A DNA stretch of 57,939 nt from NCBI GenBank assembly GCA_023231425.1, contig JALNVI010000012.1, forward strand, positions 1 to 57,939, read 5' to 3'. Shown here one piece after another: positions 8,034 through 17,979 of the stretch. Source of the stretch: Desulforhopalus sp. GTDB taxonomy: Bacteria; Desulfobacterota; Desulfobulbia; Desulfobulbales; Desulfocapsaceae. Each line of letters begins with the position of its first letter. Within the stretch, counting starts at the first letter, position 1. Under the pieces are notes generated by a model. The model was not told the DNA's origin. It made no database searches and saw only the letters and a program-made list of their open reading frames with translations. Position numbers and translations under genes: made by a program.

Positions 8034-11000
8034 TCATCTCCCATTTTTAACAGGGTTCTCTTTTTGAATTTGTCTGGATATTGCACCTCCTTCTGGATCT
8101 TTTCGTTCTTCTTTCCGCCTGAAAAGAGAGTGCAGGTCATCAAGTATCAGGTAGAGGGTGGGGACAAGGGCGAGGGTGATAATGGTGGCGAAAAGGATGC
8201 CGAATCCCAGCGAGATGGCCATCGGGATCATGAACCTTGCCTGGCGGGAGGTTTCAAAGATCATTGGGGCAAGTCCACCGAAGGTTGTGAGGGTGGTGAG
8301 CAGGACCGGGCGGAAACGACGATTGCCGGCGAGGAGAACCGCCTCTCGTGCAGTCTCACCCTCCAGCCGTTTCTTATTGATGAAATCGATGAGGACGAGG
8401 GAGTCGTTAACAACTACTCCGGAGAGTGCGACCATGCCCATCATCGACATCAGGCTCAAATTGTAGCCCATCAGCAGATGCCCATAGACCGCACCGATAA
8501 TGCCGAAGGGAATTGCCGTCATGACGATGGCCGGCTGGGTATAACTGCGGAAGGGGATGGCGAGCAGCAGATAGATTCCGCCGAGGGCGTAGAGGAAGCC
8601 GAAGGCAAGTGCCCCGGTGCTTTCCTGGCGATCAGCCTGGCGTCCCTGAAAGCTCCAGGTGAGGCCGGGATATTTTTTGACGAGTCGCGGGAGATCCTCT
8701 GCAGCGAGGGTGGCAGCAACAATCTGGGTGTCGCCGAGGGGTACAACATTGGCCTCGACCGTCACCGTGCGGTGGCTGTTTCGCCGGGTGATCGTGGTGT
8801 AGCCGGGTGCTTTGCTGAGATCGGTAATATCCCCAAGGGTTACCCAGGTGCCACCGGGGGTCTTGATGTGCATGTTCTCAATATTGCTCTCCTGGCGGCG
8901 TTCTTTTTCAGGCAAACGAACCCGCACCGTTACTTCGTTGTTGGCCCGCTGCTGACGCAGGGCGATTGCGCCCTGCCAGGCGCTGCGGAGCTGTCGCCCT
9001 ACTTCCGTAGAATTAAGGTTGAGACTGTGTCCCCACTCATTTACCTGGTAGGTGTACTGCATCTTGCCTTCAGCAAAACCCTTGTCGATATCTTTTACCC
9101 CGGGAAAATCTGCGAGGCGGGTGGCGAGCTCTTCACTTGCTCTGTCCAGCAGGGGAATATCGCGGTGGCTCAGTTCTACAGTAAGTGAGGCTCCGCCGCC
9201 GGGACCGCCGCGGTCTGATTCGAAGAGTAAAGAGTTCAACCCGCTGACTGCACCGACCTGCTCACGCCACAGGTGGGTGAGCTCGCCGGTGCTGATCGGG
9301 CGTTCGTCAGAGGGGGTGAGAAGGGCGCGCAGGCGAATCTCATTCTCGTTGATTCGTCCGGTGGTGGCGGCGAGCAGCTTTTTGCCGCCATGCTGCGCCA
9401 CAACCTCTTCAAGTCCCTTGAGCAGTGTCTCCTGAACCGCAAGCAGTTTCAACTGCGGGCTGCCCCAGGGCAGGGTGGCAGTGACTTCTGCGACATCTCC
9501 TTCCACCCTTGGCATGAGGATCATTCGTATCCGGCCACTCTGGACATAGCCCGCAGTGATCAGCAGGATACCCGCCATCAATGCGACAAAAAGATAGCGC
9601 AGATTAATGGTAACCCCCAGAGAGGGGATATAGATCCGAGTAATAACAAACTGCATCAGGCGGTGGGTCCTCTGCTGCAGCCGAAACATTATCGAAGGCA
9701 GCCACCAGCTGCCACTCTTTTTTGAATGAGCGAGGTGGGAGGGGAGAATGAGAAGTGATTCAAACCAGCTGATGGCAAAAGTGGAGATGACGACAATAGG
9801 AATTACCCGCCAGACCTTGCCTGACACCCCGGACACAAAGAGCATCGGCATGAAGGCGACGATATTGGTGAGGATGGAATAGGTGATGGGGATGGCCACG
9901 TCCCGTGCACCGAGCACTGCGGCCTGTACCCTGGTGAGGCCGCACTGGCGGTATTCGTAGATATTCTCCCCCGCAATAATGGCGTCATCCACCACAATTC
10001 CCAGTGCGATGATGAAGGCGAACATGGAGATCATGTTAATAGAGACGTCAAACATTGGCAGAAAAAGAAGGGTGCCGAGGAAAGAGACAGGAATTCCCAT
10101 GGTGACCCAGAAGGCCAGTTTAAACTCCATGAAGAGTCCAAGGGAGATCAGTACGAGGGCGAGACCGAAGAAGGCGTTTTTCAGAAGCATATGAAGACGA
10201 TCGCGATAGACCGTTGATCTGTCGTCGCTGACCGCCCAGTTAATCCCCGGTGGCAGAGTCCTGCCAATCGTCTTCATTGCTGCCACGGTGTCATCGGAGA
10301 CGGTGATCGGGGTCTCCTTTCCCACTCGATAGACAAGGAGCTGCAGGGCGGGCATCCCGTCGTAGCTGCTGGAGCGGGTAACGTCCTCAAAGCCTTCTTT
10401 GACGGTGGCAATATCGCCGAGAAGGACGCTGGCACCGCTGCTGCCGGTAATAATCGGGATGGTGGCGAATTCTTCTGCGAGGTCGCTGCGGTCTTTGAGG
10501 CGGAGGAGAATCTGGCCGCCGGAAGTTTCGATCTTGCCGCCGGGAAGCTCCACTGAGGCAGCCCGGATCTTTGCGGCGATCTCCTCATGGCTCAGGTTGT
10601 AACGGCGCAGGGTCGATTCCGGTACTTCCACCTCCACTTCATAGGCGCGGGGGTTGTCGATTTCCACCTGGGAGATGCCGTCGTACTGCAGCAGGCTGTC
10701 TTTTATCATATCGCTGGTGCTGCGCAGCAACCCGTAGTCTACATTACCGTAGAGATTGAGGCGCAGTACCTGGCGTTTGGTGACGATGAGGGTGACTACC
10801 GGCTTTTCAGAATCTTCAGGAAAGGTGGTAATGCGGTCCACCTCAGCCTGGATATCCTGAAAGACCTTTTCGGTATCTACTCCATCACGCAGTTCGGCTG
10901 CTACCGTGGCGTTTCCTTCAGAGGCGGTGGCATTGATTTCATCAATATCCTCAATCCCGCTCAGTCCTTCCTCAATGGCGAGGATAATGCCCTGTTCCAC

Positions 11001-11216
11001 CTCTTCCGGACTGGAGCCGGGGTAGCTGACGCTGATGCTGACGGTATCAAGCTCGAAGGAAGGGAAGACCTCCCGCTTGATTTGACTGCTCATCAACAAA
11101 CCGCCGATAATGAAGATAATCATCAGCAGGTTGGGGGTGACGGGGTTGTTGATCATCCACGCCACGGGACCTTTCTGGAGACGCTGAATTTTTCGGGGAG
11201 GGCTTTGCATGCTCAC
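8034..11216 (-). CDS. RND-family efflux pump, inner-membrane permease
   Basis: This 1060-residue proton-driven pump protein has the hydrophobe/amphiphile efflux layout: TM1 near residues 27-46, a large periplasmic loop starting KREVFPSFELDTVSISVSY, a cluster of helices containing GIVVDDAIIAGEN (the paired TM4 aspartates of the proton relay), a second periplasmic loop and a second helix cluster with GVVVNDSLVLIDF. It would expel drugs, bile-salt-like compounds or other amphiphiles through the outer-membrane factor encoded upstream. It is last in the operon and its start overlaps the adaptor stop by 4 bp. The substrate is unknown. Confidence 0.94.
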   Translation of the reverse strand: MSMQSPPRKIQRLQKGPVAWMINNPVTPNLLMIIFIIGGLLMSSQIKREVFPSFELDTVSISVSYPGSSPEEVEQGIILAIEEGLSGIEDIDEINATASEGNATVAAELRDGVDTEKVFQDIQAEVDRITTFPEDSEKPVVTLIVTKRQVLRLNLYGNVDYGLLRSTSDMIKDSLLQYDGISQVEIDNPRAYEVEVEVPESTLRRYNLSHEEIAAKIRAASVELPGGKIETSGGQILLRLKDRSDLAEEFATIPIITGSSGASVLLGDIATVKEGFEDVTRSSSYDGMPALQLLVYRVGKETPITVSDDTVAAMKTIGRTLPPGINWAVSDDRSTVYRDRLHMLLKNAFFGLALVLISLGLFMEFKLAFWVTMGIPVSFLGTLLFLPMFDVSINMISMFAFIIALGIVVDDAIIAGENIYEYRQCGLTRVQAAVLGARDVAIPITYSILTNIVAFMPMLFVSGVSGKVWRVIPIVVISTFAISWFESLLILPSHLAHSKKSGSWWLPSIMFRLQQRTHRLMQFVITRIYIPSLGVTINLRYLFVALMAGILLITAGYVQSGRIRMILMPRVEGDVAEVTATLPWGSPQLKLLAVQETLLKGLEEVVAQHGGKKLLAATTGRINENEIRLRALLTPSDERPISTGELTHLWREQVGAVSGLNSLLFESDRGGPGGGASLTVELSHRDIPLLDRASEELATRLADFPGVKDIDKGFAEGKMQYTYQVNEWGHSLNLNSTEVGRQLRSAWQGAIALRQQRANNEVTVRVRLPEKERRQESNIENMHIKTPGGTWVTLGDITDLSKAPGYTTITRRNSHRTVTVEANVVPLGDTQIVAATLAAEDLPRLVKKYPGLTWSFQGRQADRQESTGALAFGFLYALGGIYLLLAIPFRSYTQPAIVMTAIPFGIIGAVYGHLLMGYNLSLMSMMGMVALSGVVVNDSLVLIDFINKKRLEGETAREAVLLAGNRRFRPVLLTTLTTFGGLAPMIFETSRQARFMIPMAISLGFGILFATIITLALVPTLYLILDDLHSLFRRKEERKDPEGGAISRQIQKENPVKNGR

Positions 11217-12541
11217 AACTTGTTCTCCGGTTCGGGAGCGGGCTGGCTGCTCTGTGCAGGTGTTTGGTCTGCGGGCTGAACGTCTGCTGCGGGGGTGGCG
11301 TTGCCTTCATGCTGAGGGACCGCAGTTTCGCCTGCAGCAGGAGGGGTCTCTTTCTTTTCAAATGAATTTTTTTCTTCTCCGGTTACCTGGCGGAAAATCC
11401 CTTCACGGGGAGAGGAGAGCGAGGAGGTGATCAGCTGTTCACCGGGTTTGAGGCCTTCGCTGATATAAAGCGTGTCCCCCTCCCTGGCAGCAATGGTAAC
11501 CGGGCGGATGATGATTTGGTTGTTTTCACCAAGTATGCGTACGGTGTCGTTTTCGTGGAGCATGGTCCGATTGAGGACGACCATGTCGTGGAGGTCGGAA
11601 CCGATAATTTCAACCTGTACGAAACTGCCAAGGCGCAGTGGCTGCTTCTCATGATTCTCCGCGCGGAGGCAGAGCGGATCCTCAACCTTTGCATAGACCA
11701 CGGCCATGCGGCTGGTTTCTTCAAGGGAAGACGCAATATGGGTGATAACCCCGCGGTGGGTATCTGTGCCGTTTGAGATCAGCACCGGAGAGGCACTGGT
11801 GGGGGTATCGCTGAGCCATTTGAGTTGCTTCTCCGGGACAGTGATGCGCAGCAGAAAGGCATCGGTCCCTGCCAGGGTGGCGAGGGTGGTGCTGGTCGTA
11901 ACCCGACTGCCCCTGTCCACTGCTTTGGAAATCACTACGGCGTTGAAGGGGGCGCGAACCTTTGTGTCGGCAAGGTCGCGTTGCGCCATTTCCAGCTGTG
12001 CCTCCGTGGCGGTGAGGGCAGCGCGGGCGGCATCAAGCTGAGGTTTGCGCAGCATCAGTTTCTTCTCGCTGCTGTTTACTTCGCGATCAAGCAGTTCATA
12101 CTCCTTCTCTGCCACAAGCTGATTGCCCATCTCGAGGCTGAGAGCCGCACGGGCCTCGGCCACTGTCCCGCGCAGATGGGTCAGGGCGAGACGGTAATCC
12201 TCAGGGTCAATGGTCAATATGACCTCGTCCTTCTTGAAAAAGCCGCCGGGGGTGAAGTGCGGATTGACCTCCTGCACCTGTCCGGAGACCCGGGGGGTGA
12301 GGGTTATGGACTGATCGGCGATTACTGTTCCCATGGCGTGCAGGTGAAGTACACCCTCGCCCGTTTTTGTCGTTACCACCTGCACCAGCGGGGTTACGGT
12401 GGTGCGGCGTTGTGCCTTTGCTTTCGGCGGGGTTTTCATCATCCAGGTGGTGATGAGGACGGCGATAAGGATGATGCCAAGCGTTAGCCCTGCCTGCAGG
12501 AGTATTCTCTGTTTGTTTGTTTTTTCGGGTTGTTTGCTCAT
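11213..12541 (-). CDS. RND efflux pump periplasmic adaptor (membrane fusion protein)
   Basis: The 442-residue protein is anchored by one N-terminal helix (about 16-36) and has the adaptor order: beta-barrel/lipoyl half-motif (SGQVQEVNPHFTPGGFFKK), an alpha-helical hairpin (about 110-180), the second lipoyl half with DTKVRAPFNAVV, and a membrane-proximal domain. A low-complexity tail of about 60 residues rich in P, A, E and Q ends the protein. The ATG at 12541 is preferred over an upstream one because it has GAGAAAA before it and gives a normal cytoplasmic start. Seven nucleotides separate it from the upstream outer-membrane factor. Confidence 0.92.
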   Translation of the reverse strand: MSKQPEKTNKQRILLQAGLTLGIILIAVLITTWMMKTPPKAKAQRRTTVTPLVQVVTTKTGEGVLHLHAMGTVIADQSITLTPRVSGQVQEVNPHFTPGGFFKKDEVILTIDPEDYRLALTHLRGTVAEARAALSLEMGNQLVAEKEYELLDREVNSSEKKLMLRKPQLDAARAALTATEAQLEMAQRDLADTKVRAPFNAVVISKAVDRGSRVTTSTTLATLAGTDAFLLRITVPEKQLKWLSDTPTSASPVLISNGTDTHRGVITHIASSLEETSRMAVVYAKVEDPLCLRAENHEKQPLRLGSFVQVEIIGSDLHDMVVLNRTMLHENDTVRILGENNQIIIRPVTIAAREGDTLYISEGLKPGEQLITSSLSSPREGIFRQVTGEEKNSFEKKETPPAAGETAVPQHEGNATPAADVQPADQTPAQSSQPAPEPENKL

Positions 12542-12548
12542 TGTTTTC

Positions 12549-13973
12549 TCAGAAGAATGACTTGATGACGGGGGCTGCTTCTTCTCTCTCCGGCGGCAGC
12601 AGTTCTCCTGGCAGACCGCCACTGAGTGCACGGTAGAGGGTGATGCGGCTGGAGAGGAGCTGTCGTTTAATATTCAGGATGTCGCGCTGCAGCTGCTGTA
12701 CGGTGAGGATTGTTGAGAGTACCCGCTGATAACCAAGGGTGCCCTGACGATAGCGAAGGTTGATCTGTTCAACGCTGTCGCTGGCCAGTTTCAGCTGTTT
12801 CTCAAGGCTGAAGAGCTGCTTGAGCAGAGCTTCTTCATTGCTGAGGGCGTTTTCCACTTCGTTAAGGGCGTCAAGAATGGTCTGTCCCCAGGTGTAAAAA
12901 GTCTGCTTTGCTGCGGCGACGCGGCGATCGACTTCGGCCCGGCGGCTGCCGCCGTCAAAAATTGGGGCGGCAAGGTTGATCCCGAGGGTCCCGAGCCAGG
13001 TATTGAAAAGCTGGTGGGTACTGGTCCCGCTGGTGTCCAGCGAACCCGAGATTGAGAGCCGGGGAAAACGGTTGGCCACTGCTGCGGCAGTTTGTGCATC
13101 AGCGGATTCCAGGGAGTGAAACGCGGCGCGGACATCCGGGCGGCGCTGAACCAGCTCAAGGGGAAGGCCGGTGGCGGGCAGCGGCGGCAGCTCCGGCAAC
13201 TCCCCGGCCACCATTTTCAAAGGAGCTGGCGGCTTGCCGAGAAGGATGGCGATGCGGTGGTCAAGGATGCTGGCACTGGCGCGGAGGACTGCAAGGCTGG
13301 TGGTGTTGGACTCCACCAGCTGCTGCTGGAGCAGATCGGCGATACCGGTCTGGCCGGTGATGACCTTTATGTCAATTATCTTCAGGTTTTTTCTGTTGGT
13401 GCTCTGCTGCTGGCGGAGCAGGAGTTGCTGTCCCGTATTCTCCTGCCGGGCAAACCAGGTTTCTGCCATCTCGGCGGCGATGGAGAGAGCAGCATCTTTG
13501 AACTCCTCCTCTCCTGCGGCAAGAGAGGCTCCGGCGGCTCGGCGGGTCGCGCTCAGCCGGCCCCACAGGTCGAGTTCCCATGAGGAGCTGACTCCGAGGC
13601 TGAAGGCGTCACTGGTTGTGTCGGATTTGAAACTGCGTTCAGAGGAGGCGCTGCCAGTACCGTCCAGGGACGGCATGAAAGGTGCTCCCGCGACACGGGC
13701 GAGGGCTTCGAGTTCGCTGACCCGTTCTCCGGCGGCACGCAGAGAAAAGTTGTCGTGCAGAGCACTTTCCACAAGGGAATTGAGTTCCTTGTCGCCGAAA
13801 CTTTCCCACCAGCGTGGCGGAGCCTCTTCTTCCCCGCTGGAACTGAAGCCCTGCGGTATCTCAAAGGGGGGAGGCGGGCGGGATTGCGCACAGAAACAGC
13901 CGCTGAGCAGGCTGCTGCAGAGCAGGGCGAAAAGCAGGCAGAAGGAGTGTGGAAAGCGGTTATATGTCAACAT
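12549..13973 (-). CDS. TolC/NodT-family outer-membrane efflux lipoprotein
   Basis: The product has a signal peptide ending in the lipobox LLSGC, a proline-rich linker (RPPPPFEIP), and two repeats of the outer-membrane efflux family, including WELDLWGRL, the LVQRRPDVRAAFHSLESADA motif diagnostic of NodT-type factors, and LRYRQGTLGYQRVL. It would form the trimeric exit duct of the RND pump. The start is uncertain: ATGs at 13973 and 13979 both lack a good Shine-Dalgarno, and the open frame continues into repeat copy 3. I chose 13973 because it gives a standard lipoprotein signal peptide. A TATAAT-like box lies at 14008-14013 on this strand. Confidence 0.88.
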   Translation of the reverse strand: MLTYNRFPHSFCLLFALLCSSLLSGCFCAQSRPPPPFEIPQGFSSSGEEEAPPRWWESFGDKELNSLVESALHDNFSLRAAGERVSELEALARVAGAPFMPSLDGTGSASSERSFKSDTTSDAFSLGVSSSWELDLWGRLSATRRAAGASLAAGEEEFKDAALSIAAEMAETWFARQENTGQQLLLRQQQSTNRKNLKIIDIKVITGQTGIADLLQQQLVESNTTSLAVLRASASILDHRIAILLGKPPAPLKMVAGELPELPPLPATGLPLELVQRRPDVRAAFHSLESADAQTAAAVANRFPRLSISGSLDTSGTSTHQLFNTWLGTLGINLAAPIFDGGSRRAEVDRRVAAAKQTFYTWGQTILDALNEVENALSNEEALLKQLFSLEKQLKLASDSVEQINLRYRQGTLGYQRVLSTILTVQQLQRDILNIKRQLLSSRITLYRALSGGLPGELLPPEREEAAPVIKSFF

Positions 13974-14019
13974 TGGCATGGGTGAAGGAGGAAGAAAAAG
14001 GATGCAATTATACCACATT

Positions 14020-14160
14020 GGTACCTTAAATAACCAGCCTTTCACCCATCTTCTTCGTTACAGTAAAAAATTTATCCTCGGAATATCAAAGTTATGCCTG
14101 CTGTAAATTTTCTTCTGTTCCTCGAATATGAACAAAATAAAAAGTTCTTCAAGGTACCTG
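14020..14160 (+). mobile_element. Dispersed MITE-like repeat, copy 3 (short form, core absent)
   Basis: The ends are GGTACCTTAAATAACC and TTCAAGGTACC. After TTTATCCTCGGAATATCAA it passes straight to the GCTGTAAATTTTCTTCTG right half, so the core and 18-bp units are missing. It lies directly upstream of the efflux operon and 130 bp from the GtrA stop. Confidence 0.85.
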
Positions 14161-14290
14161 AATGATTATACGCGTATTTATCTTTTGTTCGCAAGAGCTG
14201 TTCCCCTTTACTGCAGAAAAATTGCAGACTGCGCGGCTGCGGGCCATGACATCAGAGTCCTGCGGGCAGGTGACGATGTGGTGTGGGAAA

Positions 14291-14764
14291 CTATCCGGCG
14301 AAGATGAAAAATTTGCGCAGGGCGTAGTTGATCATCACCGAGGTGAAAATGTTGCAGGCAAAGGCCCAGGTGGTGAGAACGTTGAAGCGGCGGATGAGCC
14401 AGCCCATGAGAAGAGTGCCGAGGACGATGGAAATTCCGGAGACGGCGTAGAAAAGCAAAATCTCAACGAAGAGGGTGTGCCGTCCGCCCTGAAAAACCCA
14501 CAACACATTGGTAATGTAAGCCACCATGTTGGAGATGAGAAAGGCTGTAAAATTGCCCAGCATGGAGTTGCGGGCACGGGTTTTATTATCCACCCCGGCG
14601 GGATCCAGACGAAGATATTTGACAGCAAGATCTTCGGCCTGCAGGGCAGGAAAGAGCTTCCAGCAGGCCAGATGGAAGATAACAATATGAACGGCGGTCG
14701 CAAGACCACCGGTGAGAGCATATTTGAAGAACTGGATAAACGCGGGGTTGTCTAAAAATGACAT
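14291..14764 (-). CDS. GtrA-like family membrane protein
   Basis: The 157-residue protein has four hydrophobic segments with the family pattern FFKYALTGGLATAVHIVIF near the N-terminus and a final YALRKFFIF, the conserved basic-aromatic end of GtrA proteins. GtrA-type proteins are thought to move undecaprenyl-linked sugars across the inner membrane for surface-polymer modification (family knowledge). A 40-residue polar insertion after the first helix (about 45-75, containing DPAGVDNKTRARN) is longer than in minimal members. No glycosyltransferase is adjacent, so its partner is unknown. It is flanked on both sides by repeat copies. Confidence 0.82.
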   Translation of the reverse strand: MSFLDNPAFIQFFKYALTGGLATAVHIVIFHLACWKLFPALQAEDLAVKYLRLDPAGVDNKTRARNSMLGNFTAFLISNMVAYITNVLWVFQGGRHTLFVEILLFYAVSGISIVLGTLLMGWLIRRFNVLTTWAFACNIFTSVMINYALRKFFIFAG

Positions 14765-14823
14765 GGGGAATAAATACCGTAAAATTGAACAGATAGAATA
14801 TTTGGAAAGAGAAAAAACTCTTG

Positions 14824-15017
14824 AGGTAACATCGAATAATCGCCCATCTTCTTTGTTATAGTCAAAAAATTATCCTCCGACAAAGCGAGGAACGAGACGT
14901 CGAGAGGTAAGCGCTATACTCCAGGTAAGCGTTAGACCCCGTGATCAAGTGATGCCTGCGGTAAATTTCCCCCTGTGCCTCAAATATGAACGAAACACAA
15001 GCTTCTTCAAGGTATCC
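14824..15017 (+). mobile_element. Dispersed MITE-like repeat, copy 4 (two 18-bp units)
   Basis: The left end is AGGTAACATCGAATAATCGC, the core GACAAAGCGAGGAACGAGAC is intact, then come two tandem units beginning GGTAAGCGCTATACTCC and GGTAAGCGTTAGACCCC, then GTGATCAAG, the CTGCGGTAAATTTCC segment and the right end TTCAAGGTATCC. It fills most of the 348-bp gap 14765-15112; the rest has no recognisable gene. Confidence 0.88.
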
Positions 15018-15112
15018 TTGAGATACTGCTTTTCTGCAAAGATTCCAGAAAAATCTGCGGAGCAGGCCGATGCAGAGATGCGGCCCGGCTCTTTCTTCCG
15101 GCAAAAAAAGAC

Positions 15113-15820
15113 CTACTCGACATCTACCTTGTCAGCCTTCCCTCCGATTCCTTCAATATACTGGAAAAAACTGCCGTAGAAAACATTGAGCAGTTCGATT
15201 CTCTCCTGCTGATCCTCTCCGGCTTTTTTCAAAGCCACGGAGAGGGGCATGCGCCATGGGACATCAACGTGGCCGATGCCGGGGGCGAGGTCAAGCCACT
15301 CCTCGGTTTCCTCGGCAACCTGCCTGTACAACTCGCGCTGCTTCTCCTCGTCGAGATCTTCGAGTTCTTCATCGGTCATCAGCTCTTTTTCTTCCTTAAG
15401 ATAGTCTTCGAATTTGTGGTTTTTCTCAAGCTGTACCTCCATCGTTTCAATCTCCAGCTGATAAAGCGCCGCGTGCATGCCGAGCATCAGGGCGGCATCC
15501 TGCGGAGTCATCCCCTTGATCAGCTTGCAGAGCATTTGCTGTGCCTCGTTTGGCTGGCCTTCAAGGGTGTAGAGGTGGTCGGCGAGCCAGGAAAAATAGA
15601 GAACGGCATCCTCCTCGTTGTTGCAGACGGTGAGCTGCCTGTTGTCTGCCTCTGGCACCTCGCAGAAACGGAAATCGCGTCCCCAGCGGGTTCCGGCATA
15701 TACCATGCCGATGGGGATGAGCTGCTTGTCACTGCGTCCTGGAAAGGATTCATGGAGGATAGAGAGGACAAATGCTGTTTCATTCGGTTCTTCGTCATCG
15801 TGTTTGTTGCTGGTAGTCAT
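15113..15820 (-). CDS. Acidic hypothetical protein
   Basis: I do not recognise this 235-residue protein. It is soluble and strongly acidic, with no signal peptide or membrane helix. The N-terminal half is globular (a FRFCEVPEADNR segment, and LYFSWLADHLYTL), followed by a charged helical stretch, about residues 130-170, rich in E, K and D (KEEKELMTDEELEDLDEEK) likely to form a coiled coil, and a C-terminal part with DVPWRMPLSVALKKAG. The start ATG at 15820 has AGGA upstream. It diverges from the potassium-channel gene across 153 bp, which must hold both promoters. Confidence 0.7.
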   Translation of the reverse strand: MTTSNKHDDEEPNETAFVLSILHESFPGRSDKQLIPIGMVYAGTRWGRDFRFCEVPEADNRQLTVCNNEEDAVLYFSWLADHLYTLEGQPNEAQQMLCKLIKGMTPQDAALMLGMHAALYQLEIETMEVQLEKNHKFEDYLKEEKELMTDEELEDLDEEKQRELYRQVAEETEEWLDLAPGIGHVDVPWRMPLSVALKKAGEDQQERIELLNVFYGSFFQYIEGIGGKADKVDVE

Positions 15821-15973
15821 GGGGTATCCTGTGTGATTTGCGGAGAGAGGAAGTGTCGGCCTCTGCGTTGACTTTTATCTGCGGATTCGTGATAATGCTT
15901 TCATCCCGAGTATTTTACCCGGGAAAGTGTATCATCGCTGCTTAACTTTACCTGAACCCCGTTCCCGGCCGCA

Positions 15974-17704
15974 ATGAAATTCCTCCCTTCTCAGCTCGTC
16001 TACTTTTTTCAGAACAGAAAGACGCAGAAAAATGTTGCGGCACTGGTTCGCTTCCTGCTCTTTGTTCTCTTGATTATTCTGCTCTATTCGATGCTTTTCC
16101 ATTACATCATGGTGCTCGAAGGACGTAATTTCAGCTGGGTGACCGGCCTCTACTGGACGCTGACGGTGATGTCTACCCTCGGTTTCGGCGATATAACTTT
16201 CTTCTCCGATACTGGACATATTTTTACCATCGTGGTGCTGCTTTCCGGAATTGTGCTGCTGCTGGTGATTCTACCTTTCACTTTCATTCAGTTTTTTTAT
16301 GCGCCCTGGCTGGAGGCTCAGGAGAGAAGTCGCGTGCCACGGGAGCTGCTGAAGGAGGTTCGGGGACATGTCCTCATTACCGACTTCGGGCCGATTACCG
16401 AGATGTTGATTGACAAGCTTAATCGCCGACAGGTGAAGTATGCAATTCTTGAACGTGACTGGCAGCGGGCGGCGGAGCTGAATGATCTCGGCTATAGAGT
16501 GGTGCTCGGGGACCTGGATGATCCCGAAACCTGGAGCCGACTGCAGGTGCAGCAGGCGGCACTGGTGGTGGCCACCGGTGATGACCTCACCAATACTTCT
16601 GCGGCGTTTACCGTACGTGAGGTGACTCAGGATGTGCCGATGGTGCTTAGTGCTACGGAGGAAAATTCGCTCGATATTCTCAACTTTCCTGTAAAGGTGC
16701 ATGTCTTTCTCTTCCATCGGATCCTCGGGCGGCGCCTCGCCGAGCGTACAGTTGGTCTCGGCCGGCCGATTAATATCGTCAGTCAAATGGACGAACTGGT
16801 GCTGGGGGAAATCTCTGCCAGCCAGACTACCCTCGCCGGACGGAGTCTCGGCGCTATTCTCGCCGAGGAGCGCCGGGTGCATCGTCCGGAGGAACGGGTG
16901 CAGGTGATTGGTTTGTGGGAGCGGGGGAAGTTCCTCGCGCCACAAATGGATAGAGTGATCGGCGAGCGCAGTATCCTGCTGCTGGCCGGCAGCCTGGCCC
17001 AGCTGGATGCCTTTGAGGCACAGCATGTGTCTCCTTCCGCAGGAGATTTGAGTGATGCGTCGGTGCTTATCCTCGGCGGTGGGCGGGTCGGCCGTGCGGT
17101 GGCCGAGACTCTGCACCAGCACTCACTGCGTTTCAGTATTGTGGAAAAAGATTCCGATACGAAGGAGCTGGAAAAGGTTGCCACCGGCCATGTTGTTTTC
17201 GGGGACGCTGCTGATATTGAGGTGCTGGAGAAGGCGGGAATCATGAAGGCACGGACGGTGATCGTTACTACCCGCGACGACGCTATGAACATGTATCTCT
17301 GCTTCTACTGCCGGCAGTTGCGGCCGGATGTTCAGATTATCAGCCGTACTACCCTGCAGCGCAGTGTGTCAAAGCTGCACACGGCGGGTGCAGACCTTGT
17401 TCTCTCTTATGCCTCAATGGGAGCGAACGCCATTATGAACGTCCTCAGTACCGATGAGATCTCCATGTTCACTGAGGGGCTCAATATCTTTACTCTGCCG
17501 GTGCCGTACAGGCTCCTCGGGAAGACCCTCGCCGAGAGTCGAATCCGCGAGGTGACCGGTTGCAGTGTCATCGCTCTGCAGACAGCCAAAGGGCTGGTTG
17601 CAGGGCTGGGGGCAGAGACGCGACTGGAGAGCAGTGAATCCCTTGTGATGATTGGCAGCAGTGAGGCGGAGGAGCTGTTTGCTGAGCTTTTTCCTCAGCA
17701 TTGA
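15974..17704 (+). CDS. Potassium channel protein with two RCK/TrkA-N domains
   Basis: The 576-residue protein has two transmembrane helices (about 24-47 and 83-107) around a pore loop with the selectivity filter TLGFGD (68-73), so it is a 2-TM K+ channel. Two cytoplasmic RCK units follow: the first (from about 120) has ITDFGPI in place of the usual GxGxxG nucleotide loop, and the second (from about 358) has a proper GGGRVG followed by Glu in VEKD. A TrkA-C-like domain ends the protein. This suggests ligand gating mainly through the second domain (inference). The upstream Shine-Dalgarno is weak. There is 275 bp of non-coding DNA before the next gene. Confidence 0.88.
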   Translation: MKFLPSQLVYFFQNRKTQKNVAALVRFLLFVLLIILLYSMLFHYIMVLEGRNFSWVTGLYWTLTVMSTLGFGDITFFSDTGHIFTIVVLLSGIVLLLVILPFTFIQFFYAPWLEAQERSRVPRELLKEVRGHVLITDFGPITEMLIDKLNRRQVKYAILERDWQRAAELNDLGYRVVLGDLDDPETWSRLQVQQAALVVATGDDLTNTSAAFTVREVTQDVPMVLSATEENSLDILNFPVKVHVFLFHRILGRRLAERTVGLGRPINIVSQMDELVLGEISASQTTLAGRSLGAILAEERRVHRPEERVQVIGLWERGKFLAPQMDRVIGERSILLLAGSLAQLDAFEAQHVSPSAGDLSDASVLILGGGRVGRAVAETLHQHSLRFSIVEKDSDTKELEKVATGHVVFGDAADIEVLEKAGIMKARTVIVTTRDDAMNMYLCFYCRQLRPDVQIISRTTLQRSVSKLHTAGADLVLSYASMGANAIMNVLSTDEISMFTEGLNIFTLPVPYRLLGKTLAESRIREVTGCSVIALQTAKGLVAGLGAETRLESSESLVMIGSSEAEELFAELFPQH

Positions 17705-17979
17705 GCGGGATCTCTGGCAGGGTGTGGAGACAGCAATTTTGTGCAGAATGACACCTGCAGGACATGGAACGTCTATACCTCTTTGAAGGTCTGGAAAGAT
17801 AGTGTAGAATCTGCCGGATTACGGGATGTTGCAGAAAAAGAATGTCGACAGTTCTGGAAGAGGCTCTTTTCGTCGATATTTTGCAGGAAGAGGAAGGGGC
17901 GCGGAGCAGGGAATATCAATTCCCAATGTGCGGTGGGGTCAATGAGAGCGGTCCCAGGACGGAAACAAGGAGAAGCAGC

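Noticed and set aside
7970..8044. 24-residue minus-strand ORF (MGDDQARRIENVLSSL...) overlapping the RND permease stop
   Set aside because: It is too short and lacks its own convincing ribosome signal beyond the overlap. It could be a remnant of a gene broken by repeat copy 2, but I cannot support it.
8064..9188. Long plus-strand open frame opposite the RND permease gene
   Set aside because: It lies wholly within a recognised gene on the other strand, and its translation is low-complexity with no domain.
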